In this document: positions 40,732 through 48,718 of the stretch, piece after piece | Numbering within the stretch: position 1 is the first letter of the stretch | Layout: the number at the start of each line of letters is the position of its first letter | Origin: VAZQ01 sp036557665 | Lineage (GTDB): Bacteria; Pseudomonadota; Alphaproteobacteria; Rhizobiales; Xanthobacteraceae | NCBI GenBank assembly: GCA_036557665.1 | Contig: DATBHG010000017.1 | Span: forward strand, 1 to 64,000 | Length of the DNA stretch: 64,000 bases | Direction: 5' to 3' | Notes under the pieces: model-generated | The model's input: the letters and a program-made list of their open reading frames with translations, nothing else | Database searches by the model: none | What the model was told of the DNA's origin: nothing | Made by a program: the position numbers and the translations under genes

Positions 40732-42360
40732 GTGCTCTCGCGCCCCCCGCCGGGCCTCCTGCGCGGATGCCCGCGCTGCATCTGCGCGCTCCTGCTGCTG
40801 CTGGCGTTCACAGCGGGCGCGTACGGGCATGCCGCTCTGGTCAGGGCAGCGCCTTGGGACGGTGCCGTGGTCAAGGAGGTCCCCTCCGCGCTCACGCTGA
40901 CCTTCAACGAGCCGATCACGCCCCTGTTCATCCGTCTTGTCGGGCCTGACGGCAAGGCGATCCCGGTCGGCGATGTGGTCGCGGAGAACGCAACCGTCCG
41001 CATTCCGGCCCCGCCCCTCGAGCGAGGAAGCTACGTCTTGAGCTGGCGCGTGATCTCCGCCGACGGCCATCCGGTCGGCGGATCGGTCGTCTTCTCGGTC
41101 GGCGCTCCAGGCAGATCGTCCGCATCCGAGACCGAGCAAAGTGGTGGCACCGGCGTCATTGCCGCCCTGTGGATTCTTCGATTCACCGTCTACATGGGGC
41201 TGTTCGTCGGGATCGGCGGGGCGGTCTTTGCCGCTTGGGTCGCCGATGATCGCGCCGGAGCGCTCGCGGCTGTGCGCGCGGTCGCGCTCGCAACCTTGGC
41301 CGCGGGGGCTTTCGCGGCTTTGGGGGGCATCGGGGTGCAAGGCATGGACGCACTCGGCCTGCCGCTGTCGGCATGGCGAGAAGCGGCCACATGGCAAACG
41401 GGTTTGAGGACATCCTACGGCCTCACGGCAGTTGCAGCAGCTTGCGCGCTGCTCGCCGCCGGTTTGTCGCTGCTGCCGAGCTCTCGGCGCCGCGCGCGCG
41501 TTCTTTCAGTTGCGGCGCTCCTCGGCGCGGCACTCGCTCTCACGCTGAGCGGGCACGCGGGCACGGCCAGCCCGGAGGCGGTGAGCCGGCCGGCACTGGT
41601 CCTGCACGTCGCCTGCGCCATCTTCTGGATCGGCTCGCTGCTGCCGCTGCTGGCAATGCTGCGTCCAGGCAAGGAGGGCGCTTCGTCCCTCGGTCGGTTT
41701 TCGCGGGCAATCCCGATGCCGGTCGCAATTGTGCTCGCGAGCGGGAGCGCACTTGCTCTCGTTCAGATCGATCGGATCGATGCGCTATGGGAGACGCGCT
41801 ATGGGCAGGTGCTGCTGTGCAAGCTCGCTCTGGTTTGCGTGCTGCTCGCGCTTGCGGGGCTCAATCGCTACCGCCTGGTGCCGAAGCTCGCCTGCTATGG
41901 TGCGGCTGCCGTTTCGCCGTTGCGCAGGTCCATTGCCGTCGAGCTGCTCCTCGCATTCGCCATCCTCGCGGCGGTCACGCTCTGGCGCTTCACCCCGCCG
42001 CCTCGCGCATTGGCGGTTGCAGCGCCGATCTCCATCCATTTGCATGGTGAAAGGGCCATGGCGGACATAGAGATCGCGCGCGCGAGCGGCCCGGGTGCCG
42101 GCGCTCGTGCAAGCGTGCTCGTTCTCGATGGCGATTTCCAGCCGCTTTCGGCCAAGGAGGTGACGTTGGTGCTCGCCAGTCCCGGATCCGGGATCGAGTC
42201 GATACGCCGGCGAGGCGCCGCAATGGGAGAAAGTACCTGGCGGATCGATAATCTGACCATCCCGGTTGCGGGGCAATGGAACGTGCGAATGGAAGTGCTG
42301 GTCAATGATTTCGAGAAGGTGATGCTCGAGGAGACGGTGCGATTGCCGAGAGTGCCGTGA
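40732..42360 (+). CDS. CopC-CopD fusion protein with YtkA-like C-terminal domain
   Basis: 542 residues from GTG 40732. After a signal segment the CopC domain starts with the histidine of HAALVRAAPWDGAVV and ends near SADGHPVGGSVVFSV (about residue 120). A CopD domain with about eight membrane spans follows (about 140-425), with HAG, HVACAIFWIGSLLPLL and NRYRL. The last 110 residues (ISIHLHGERAMADIEIARA onward) look like a YtkA domain. Copper uptake across the inner membrane, handed over from the YcnI protein, is the likely task. It is convergent with accC. Confidence 0.88.
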   Translation: MLSRPPPGLLRGCPRCICALLLLLAFTAGAYGHAALVRAAPWDGAVVKEVPSALTLTFNEPITPLFIRLVGPDGKAIPVGDVVAENATVRIPAPPLERGSYVLSWRVISADGHPVGGSVVFSVGAPGRSSASETEQSGGTGVIAALWILRFTVYMGLFVGIGGAVFAAWVADDRAGALAAVRAVALATLAAGAFAALGGIGVQGMDALGLPLSAWREAATWQTGLRTSYGLTAVAAACALLAAGLSLLPSSRRRARVLSVAALLGAALALTLSGHAGTASPEAVSRPALVLHVACAIFWIGSLLPLLAMLRPGKEGASSLGRFSRAIPMPVAIVLASGSALALVQIDRIDALWETRYGQVLLCKLALVCVLLALAGLNRYRLVPKLACYGAAAVSPLRRSIAVELLLAFAILAAVTLWRFTPPPRALAVAAPISIHLHGERAMADIEIARASGPGAGARASVLVLDGDFQPLSAKEVTLVLASPGSGIESIRRRGAAMGESTWRIDNLTIPVAGQWNVRMEVLVNDFEKVMLEETVRLPRVP

Positions 42361-42410
42361 GGTGAGGAGAGGGTGCAACGGCGCGTGTCGCTCCATCCCT
42401 CTTCCGCGTG

Positions 42411-42467
42411 GGCAAAATCGCACGCGCGCCGTGCCCGCACGCGGACGACACGTCAGACGATTTTGCC
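42411..42467. terminator. Inverted repeat between convergent copCD and accC
   Basis: GGCAAAATCG at 42411-42420 and CGATTTTGCC at 42458-42467 are exact complements around a 37-base GC-rich loop. Placed between two convergent gene ends, it may form a bidirectional terminator. Confidence 0.4.
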
Positions 42468-42492
42468 AGCCCCCGGCCGGCAGTGTGCCTGC

Positions 42493-43842
42493 TCACGTCA
42501 GAGCGCCGGTCGCGAGGAAGTCCTCGAGCCAGTGGATGTGATAATCGCCGTCGATGATGTCCTTCTCGCGCACGAGGGCGCGAAACAGGGGTACGTTGGT
42601 TTCTATCCCGTCGATGACGAACTCATCGAGCGCGCGTTTGAGCCGCATCAGGCATTCGCCCCGCGTTTTGCCGTGCACGATGAGCTTGCCGACGAGCGAA
42701 TCGTAGAACGGCGGGATCGAATAGCCGTGATATACCGCGGAATCCACCCGCACCCCGAGCCCGCCAGGGGGATGGTAATGGACGATCTTGCCGGGGGATG
42801 CGCGAAAGGAGACCGGGTTTTCCGCATTGATGCGGCACTCGATGGCGTGGCCGTGAAATTTCACGTCATCTTGTGCCAGCTCGAGATCGCCGCCGGCAGC
42901 CACCCGGATCTGCTCGAGCACCAGATCGATGTCGGTGATCATCTCGGTCACGGGATGCTCGACCTGGATGCGGGTGTTCATCTCTATGAAGTAGAAGCTC
43001 CCGTCCTCGTAAAGGAACTCGACCGTTCCGACGCCGAGATATCCGATCTCCCGCATCGCCTTGGCCACCATGTCGCCGATCGAATAGCGCGCGGCCTCGT
43101 TGAGGGCGGGTGAGGGGCCCTCTTCCCAGACCTTCTGGTACCGGCGCTGCAGCGAGCAATCCCGCTCGCCGAGGTGAATGGCGTGGCCCCGCCCGTCGCC
43201 GAGCACCTGAATCTCGATGTGACGCGGCCGGGCAAGATATTTCTCGACGTAGACTGTGTCCTCGCCGAACGCCGCCTTCGACTCGGCGCGGGCGATCGCG
43301 ATGGTTTTTGCCAGCTCTTCCGATGTGTGCGCGACCTTCATGCCGCGGCCGCCCCCGCCCCCCGCCGCCTTCAGCAGCACGGGAAAACCGATGGATTGCG
43401 CTACCGCCAGCGCCTCGTGCTCCGAGGACACCGGGCCGTCGGATCCCGGCACGATCGGAATCCCAAAACCGCTCGCGGTGCGTTTGGCCTCGATCTTGTT
43501 GCCCATGAGCCTGATATGCGCCGGCTTGGGGCCGATGAAGTGGATATTGTGCTCTTCCAGGATTTCTGCGAAGCGCGCGTTTTCAGAAAGGAACCCGTAA
43601 CCCGGATGCACTGCGTCGGCGCCGGTGATCTCACATGCGGCCAGCAGGGAAGGAATGTTCAGATAGCTATCGCGGGCAGGCGGCGGGCCGATGCACACGC
43701 TTTCGTCGGCAAGCCGCACATGCATGGCGTCCTCATCGGCGGTGGAATGCACGGCGACGGAGGCGATGCCGAGCTCCTTGCAGGCGCGCAGCACGCGCAA
43801 CGCTATCTCCCCGCGGTTTGCGATCAGGATCTTGTCGAACAT
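42493..43842 (-). CDS. accC: Acetyl-CoA carboxylase, biotin carboxylase subunit
   Basis: 449 residues. ATP-grasp enzyme that carboxylates biotin on AccB, the first step of fatty-acid synthesis. MFDKILIANRGEIALRV, KAAGGGGGRGMKVAHT (ATP loop), GERDCSLQRRYQKVWEEGPSP, FIEMNTRIQVEHPVTE (catalytic) and the C-terminal domain are all present. Seventeen bases after accB; last gene of aroQ-accB-accC. Confidence 0.97.
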   Translation of the reverse strand: MFDKILIANRGEIALRVLRACKELGIASVAVHSTADEDAMHVRLADESVCIGPPPARDSYLNIPSLLAACEITGADAVHPGYGFLSENARFAEILEEHNIHFIGPKPAHIRLMGNKIEAKRTASGFGIPIVPGSDGPVSSEHEALAVAQSIGFPVLLKAAGGGGGRGMKVAHTSEELAKTIAIARAESKAAFGEDTVYVEKYLARPRHIEIQVLGDGRGHAIHLGERDCSLQRRYQKVWEEGPSPALNEAARYSIGDMVAKAMREIGYLGVGTVEFLYEDGSFYFIEMNTRIQVEHPVTEMITDIDLVLEQIRVAAGGDLELAQDDVKFHGHAIECRINAENPVSFRASPGKIVHYHPPGGLGVRVDSAVYHGYSIPPFYDSLVGKLIVHGKTRGECLMRLKRALDEFVIDGIETNVPLFRALVREKDIIDGDYHIHWLEDFLATGALT

Positions 43843-43859
43843 TGCCGGGCCGGCAGACG

Positions 43860-44345
43860 CTATTCGATGATCATGAGCGGCTCGCCGAATTCGACCGGCT
43901 GGCCGTCCTCGATCAGAATCTGAATCACGGTTCCCTCGCGCGGGGTGGGAATCTGATTCATCGTCTTCATCGCCTCCACGATGAGCAGAGTGTCGCCTGC
44001 GCGAACGCGCGTGCCGACCTCCACGAATGGCCGCGCGCCGGGCTCGGCGGCGAGATAGGCGGTGCCGACCATGGGTGAGGTCACCACGCCGGGGTGCTTG
44101 GCGGGATCGACCAACCCGGCATCGACCGGACGCACCACCGCCTCGATCGGGATTGCCGGGGCGTTGTGCACCACAGCGCCCGCAGCCTGCGCATGGCGGG
44201 CGACGCGAACGCGCTGACCATCGCGCTCGAATTCAATTTCCGTGAGCCCGGTCTCATCGAGCAGGCGCGCGAGCTCGCGAATGAGATCGTGGTCGATCGG
44301 CATGCCTGCGTCGGCGCCCCCTTTCCTCTTGCGGTCGCTGCTCAT
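43860..44345 (-). CDS. accB: Acetyl-CoA carboxylase, biotin carboxyl carrier protein
   Basis: 161 residues. Helical N-terminus (HDLIRELARLLDETGLTEIEFERDG), flexible linker, then the biotinyl domain (VVTSPMVGTAY onward) with the biotinylated lysine in VEAMKTMN (about residue 125). ATG overlaps the aroQ stop by four bases. Note Thr in place of the more usual EAMKLMN leucine. Confidence 0.97.
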   Translation of the reverse strand: MSSDRKRKGGADAGMPIDHDLIRELARLLDETGLTEIEFERDGQRVRVARHAQAAGAVVHNAPAIPIEAVVRPVDAGLVDPAKHPGVVTSPMVGTAYLAAEPGARPFVEVGTRVRAGDTLLIVEAMKTMNQIPTPREGTVIQILIEDGQPVEFGEPLMIIE

Positions 44346-44806
44346 CGGCCCGGCTCTGGCGCGCGAGCGGTCACGAGCGCAGACAGTCCCGCGAGGGCAA
44401 GCGCATACCCGCTTACGCCGAAACCGCAGAGCGTGGCTTTGGCGACCGGCGCAATCCGGGACTCATGACGGAAGCTCTCCCGCGCGAAGATGTTGCTGAT
44501 ATGGACCTCGATCACGGGCAGGCTCACGGCGGCGATGGCATCACGCAGGGCAATGGACGTATGGGTATAGGCGCCGGCGTTGATGAGGATGCCGGCCGCG
44601 CCTTTTGCGGCCGCTTCGTGCACCCACTCCACCATCTCGCCTTCATGGTTGGACTGCCGAAATTCAATATCGAAGCCATGGCGCTTGGCCGCCTCGCGGC
44701 AAAGCATCTCCACATCCTCGAGCGTAGCCCGCCCATAGATCTCGGGCTCGCGCGTTCCCAGGAGATTGAGATTGGGGCCGTTGAGAACGTATGCGGTCTG
44801 CGCCAT
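44342..44806 (-). CDS. aroQ: 3-dehydroquinate dehydratase, type II
   Basis: 154 residues. Third step of the shikimate pathway. YVLNGPNLNLLGTREPEIYG holds the catalytic tyrosine and arginine region; QSNHEGEMVEWVHEA, INAGAYTHTSIALRDA and EVHISNIFARESFRHES are standard. Heads the aroQ-accB-accC operon, an arrangement usual in this order. Confidence 0.97.
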   Translation of the reverse strand: MAQTAYVLNGPNLNLLGTREPEIYGRATLEDVEMLCREAAKRHGFDIEFRQSNHEGEMVEWVHEAAAKGAAGILINAGAYTHTSIALRDAIAAVSLPVIEVHISNIFARESFRHESRIAPVAKATLCGFGVSGYALALAGLSALVTARAPEPGR

Positions 44807-45063
44807 GGAAAAGTCCGGGGGGCCGCGGCGGACGGACTTGCAGTTATAAGCATCTGGCGCAGAAAGGAAAAGTTATACGTCTCCCGAGAGCCCCGGGAAG
44901 GGGGAGGTCGATGAGCAATGCGGGCCGGGAAGGCGGCTGAAACGGAATGGAATCGATCGGTCTGCTGGCGCGAGGGCCGCCGGCTCGGATGGTGGGACGA
45001 TACTCCGGATCCGGTCGCCCCTGCCGCTTTGGAGGGGCGGTATGCCCCGGTGGATGGTCGATA

Positions 45064-45840
45064 TCAGCAGGCTGACTTGCCGCAGCGCGCCGTGTTGATC
45101 TTCTCGCGCAACGCTTCGAGACCGACGGCGCCGACCACCACCTCGCCGTTGACAACATAGCTGGGCGTTCCGTTGAGACCCAAGGCGTCCGCGAGCTTGA
45201 AGCTTTCCTCGATCTGCGTCTTGACCTCCGGGCTGGCCATGTCCTTCTCGATCCGCGGCACGTCGAAGCCCACCTCCTTGGCGACCGCGAGCGCGCGCGC
45301 CTGGTCTGCCTGCCCGCGGCCGCCCAGCAGCTTGAGATGGAATTCGAGATATTTCTTGCCGCCGGTCTTGTCCTGCATGCGCGCGGCAGCGGCAACGTGC
45401 GCCGCCTGCACCGAGCCGTCTCCCAGCACGGGAAACTCCTTGAGCACGAATTTGAGCTTGCTGTCGCTCTTGAGCAGATCGAGCATGTCGCTCATCGCGC
45501 GCTTGCAGTAGCCGCAATTGTAATCGAAGAACTCCACCAGCGTGACATCGCCCTGCGGGTTGCCGAGCGTGACCTGTCGCGGAGAGCTGAACAGGGCGGC
45601 GCTGTTGTCCGCGACAGCTGCCTTGTGCTTCTCGGCATCGGCGAGGGCCTGTTTCTTCTCGAGCTCCGACATCACGTCCTGCAGGAGCTCGGGATGCGCC
45701 AGCAGGTATTCCTTCACGATGCGCTCGATCTCGCCGCGCTGATCCGCCGTAAAGGATTGCGCCTGGACGGGAGCGGACAGGAGCAGCGCCACAAGCACGG
45801 CAAGCGATGTGGCAGCGAATGCGCGAAGGCGAGATTTCAT
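45064..45840 (-). CDS. DsbA-family thiol:disulfide interchange protein
   Basis: 258 residues from ATG 45840 (AGGGA nine bases upstream; ATGs at 45846 and 45861 are alternatives). Signal peptide cleaved near VQA-QS. A short helical N-terminal part precedes the thioredoxin fold with DYNCGYCKRAMSDML (CxxC) and the cis-proline segment NGTPSYVVNG. The C-terminal GKSAC adds an extra cysteine. Closest in layout to ScsC/Com1-like oxidoreductases or isomerases of the periplasm. It starts 17 bases after the M48 peptidase gene ends. Confidence 0.9.
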   Translation of the reverse strand: MKSRLRAFAATSLAVLVALLLSAPVQAQSFTADQRGEIERIVKEYLLAHPELLQDVMSELEKKQALADAEKHKAAVADNSAALFSSPRQVTLGNPQGDVTLVEFFDYNCGYCKRAMSDMLDLLKSDSKLKFVLKEFPVLGDGSVQAAHVAAAARMQDKTGGKKYLEFHLKLLGGRGQADQARALAVAKEVGFDVPRIEKDMASPEVKTQIEESFKLADALGLNGTPSYVVNGEVVVGAVGLEALREKINTARCGKSAC

Positions 45841-45857
45841 GTGCATCTGTCCCTGGA

Positions 45858-47330
45858 TCAATGGTTCAGTAAAGCTTTCTGCGGCGGCTTATAGCTGGCG
45901 ATATCGTCGGCTTTCACCCAACCTGGCGAGCCGATGGGAAACCGCATCTTGGCACGATTGGCGATCTCGCGCGCCGTTTTCAGATCTCCCCGCGTGAAGG
46001 CGGCCTGCGCCGAAGCGAGATCCGCGTGTGCGAGGTCGTTCTTTTGTCCATAGGCCATCGCGAGCTGGCTGAAACCGTCGGACGATTCCGGCTCCCGGTT
46101 CACTGCGGCTTGCAGGATCGATACCGCCTCGTCCAGATGCGACCGATCGTTCGAGGCGATCAGCGCCTGTCCGAGCATGATCTGAATGAGCACCGGATTG
46201 GGTGCGAGATGGACTGCCTCGCGTAGCGGTCCGATCGCCTCGGCCGGCTTGCCGCCCTCCAGCAGCATCTGCCCCTTGAGCTCGTGGAAATAAGGATTTT
46301 GCGGCTGCGCGTGAATGAGTGCATCGACTTGCGTCAAGGCAACCCGGGCATCGGCGAAACGCATGGCGGAAATCGCGCGGGCATATCGCGCAGGCAGGCT
46401 GCTGTCGCTCGGCGGATAGCGCCGTGCCACCGCGTCGGGCCGCTCGAGGAAGCCGAAGAGCTTGGCGCGCATGAGATCGTGCCGCGCTTGCAGGGCCGGC
46501 GGGTCTTTCGTGTTCCAATACGGGCTGGCTTTTGCCATTCCTTCCAGTGCCGCGACGCGCTCCTTCGGCAGCGGATGCGACTGCAGATACGGGTTGAGGT
46601 AGGCAGTCTGATAAAGCATCTGATCCGAGAGCCGCTTGAACGTGTCGTACATGCCCTTTGCGGATTGGCCGCTCGCGGTGAGAAACTTGACGCCGGCGCG
46701 GTCGGCCTGATCCTCCTGCGCGCGCAGATAGGCGAACAACGAGTTTTGGATCGCGGAGCTCGGTCCGCTCATTGCGGCCATGCCGCCCTGGGTCAACCCG
46801 GAATTTCCGGTCCGGCTGCCGGCGATCAGCGCGCCGGCGCCCAGGATCATGGCGAGTATGGACTGGGTGGACGCGGCCGCGAGCTGCTCGCGCAAGCGCG
46901 CGAGATGGCCGCCGGCGATATGGCCGCTCTCGTGCGCGAGCACGCCGATGATCTCGTTGGGCGTGCGCGAGTCGAGAAGCGCTCCGCCGTTGACGAAGAT
47001 GCGCCGCCCGTCCGCCACAAAGGCGTTGAACGCGCGGTCATTGATGATGACGACCTGGATATTCTGCTGGCTCAGGCCGGCCGCCCGCAGAATGGGCTGG
47101 GTATATTCCTTGAGCAGCTGCTCGATCTCCGCATCGCGGATGATGGGCGGACCACCGTGGCCCTGGGCCCGCGCCGGCGCGCTCGCACTCACCAGCGCAG
47201 CCGCGCTCAGCAGCGCGATGAACCGCGCAGCTGGCCTCCTCCGGTGCCTGCTGATAGGAAGCGCCGGCGCGCTCATGTCCGGGAAGCTCGATGGCATTTC
47301 GTCGCGCAACCTAGTCGTCGCCTCGGACAT
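45858..47330 (-). CDS. M48 family metallopeptidase with TPR region (BepA-like)
   Basis: About 490 residues from ATG 47330; ATGs at 47297 and 47276 are possible since no start has a strong ribosome site. Basic N-terminus and signal segment (RFIALLSAAALVSASAPARA), then the zinc site HESGHIAGGH with a downstream AQEDQADRAG glutamate. The last 170 residues form TPR-like helices (AQPQNPYFHELKGQMLLEGGKPAEAI onward). BepA-type proteins act in the periplasm on outer-membrane protein assembly. Probably co-transcribed with the DsbA-like gene. Confidence 0.92.
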   Translation of the reverse strand: MSEATTRLRDEMPSSFPDMSAPALPISRHRRRPAARFIALLSAAALVSASAPARAQGHGGPPIIRDAEIEQLLKEYTQPILRAAGLSQQNIQVVIINDRAFNAFVADGRRIFVNGGALLDSRTPNEIIGVLAHESGHIAGGHLARLREQLAAASTQSILAMILGAGALIAGSRTGNSGLTQGGMAAMSGPSSAIQNSLFAYLRAQEDQADRAGVKFLTASGQSAKGMYDTFKRLSDQMLYQTAYLNPYLQSHPLPKERVAALEGMAKASPYWNTKDPPALQARHDLMRAKLFGFLERPDAVARRYPPSDSSLPARYARAISAMRFADARVALTQVDALIHAQPQNPYFHELKGQMLLEGGKPAEAIGPLREAVHLAPNPVLIQIMLGQALIASNDRSHLDEAVSILQAAVNREPESSDGFSQLAMAYGQKNDLAHADLASAQAAFTRGDLKTAREIANRAKMRFPIGSPGWVKADDIASYKPPQKALLNH

Positions 47331-47442
47331 GTCAACGCGGCCGTGATCGCTGGGTTTTTGCGGGAATTCCAAGGCGCGAAATGGCCGCAGAAATACGGCG
47401 AGAGCGGGGCGGCAGCCCGGCGAGCTGAGAGGACTGCGGACG

Positions 47443-48621
47443 GTGCAGGACGCGGCGCGAGCCCTCATTAGCCCATCGCTTCGCAGCGATGTGCCTCCCT
47501 TCATGGTCATGGATGTGATGGCGGCGGCGGCGCGCATCGAGGAGGAAGGAGGCAAGGTGATCCACATGGAGGTCGGCCAGCCATCGGCGCCGCCGCCCTC
47601 CACCGCGATCGCAGCCGCCCGCGAGGCGCTGACATCGGGGCGGCTGGGCTATACGGAGACGCTCGGGATCGCACCGCTGCGCGCGCGCATCGCCCGGCAT
47701 TATCGCGAAGCCTACGGCATCGAGGTCGATCCACGCCGCATCGCCGTGACCACCGGCTCGTCCGCTGCTTTCATCCTCGCATTTCTCGCGCTGTTCGAGC
47801 CCGGCGATCGCGTCGCGGTGACCCTGCCCGGTTATCCGCCGTACCGACATATTCTCAACGCGCTCGGCTGCAGACCGGTGATGATCGAGACGACGCAAGC
47901 AACGCGCTGGGCGATCACGCCCGACATGCTCCTTGCCGAGCATCGCAAGGAGCCGCTCGAAGGCGTGCTGATCGCAAGCCCGGCCAATCCGACGGGGACA
48001 ATGATGGCCGCCGACGTACTGCGCGATCTCATCGCTGCCGCCGGAAGTGCGGGGATTCGGGTCATCTCGGACGAGATCTATCACGGTCTCGACTATGCTT
48101 TTCCAGCCGAGACGGCGGCGAAGCTTTCTCGCACGGCGGTCGTCATCAACTCCTTCTCCAAATATTTCTGCATGACCGGCTGGCGCATCGGCTGGATGCT
48201 GCTCCCGGAGGAGCTCGTGCGCGCAGTCGACCGCCTGCAAGGTAATCTCGCGATCTCGGTTCCGGCGCTCTCCCAGATCGCGGCCGTGGGCGCTTTTGAC
48301 GGCCGCACGGAGATGGAAGCCGTCAAGCACGGCTACGAGGAGAACCGGCGCATGCTGCTGGCGGGAATGCCGGCCATGGGGTTCGAGAAAATCCTCCCCG
48401 TCGATGGGGCGTTCTATCTCTATGCCGACGTCTCCCGGTTCAGCAACGACAGCTACGAGTTTGCCAAACGAATGCTGCACGAGGCGCACGTCGCCGTGAC
48501 GCCGGGGATCGACTTCGATCCGCTGCAGGGCAAGCGTTACGTCCGGCTGTGCTATGCCGGCTCCCGTCCGGACATGCAGGAGGCCGTCGCGCGCATGAGC
48601 GCCTGGCTCAAGCGCGGATAG
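47443..48621 (+). CDS. PLP-dependent aminotransferase, class I/II
   Basis: 392 residues from GTG 47443. MEVGQPSAPPP, TTGSSAAF, ASPANPTGTM, SDEIYHGLDY and the lysine site NSFSKYFCMTGWRIGWM with the C-terminal RLCYAGSRPDMQEA arginine are the fold-type I signature. Probably an aspartate- or alanine-type transaminase; the donor cannot be fixed from sequence. It is divergent from the M48 gene (112-base gap) and convergent with the aldolase/dehydrogenase fusion. Confidence 0.92.
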   Translation: MQDAARALISPSLRSDVPPFMVMDVMAAAARIEEEGGKVIHMEVGQPSAPPPSTAIAAAREALTSGRLGYTETLGIAPLRARIARHYREAYGIEVDPRRIAVTTGSSAAFILAFLALFEPGDRVAVTLPGYPPYRHILNALGCRPVMIETTQATRWAITPDMLLAEHRKEPLEGVLIASPANPTGTMMAADVLRDLIAAAGSAGIRVISDEIYHGLDYAFPAETAAKLSRTAVVINSFSKYFCMTGWRIGWMLLPEELVRAVDRLQGNLAISVPALSQIAAVGAFDGRTEMEAVKHGYEENRRMLLAGMPAMGFEKILPVDGAFYLYADVSRFSNDSYEFAKRMLHEAHVAVTPGIDFDPLQGKRYVRLCYAGSRPDMQEAVARMSAWLKRG

Positions 48622-48670
48622 ATATGCTGAGATCTGGTACACGTACTTTCAGACGTTGCATAGTGCTGCT

Positions 48671-48718
48671 GCTCGAGATCACCGCAGCGCTGCCGCTCGA
48701 GATCACCGCAGCGCCGCC
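48671..48718. repeat. 24-bp direct repeat over the 3' end of the aldolase/dehydrogenase gene
   Basis: GCTCGAGATCACCGCAGCGC plus four bases occurs twice in tandem with one mismatch. The second copy contains the stop codon of the minus-strand gene, so the gene end was duplicated outward. Confidence 0.8.

Noticed and set aside
46284..47471. A 395-codon plus-strand frame opposite the M48 peptidase
   Set aside because: The minus strand carries HESGH and TPR sequence; the plus-strand translation shows no domain.
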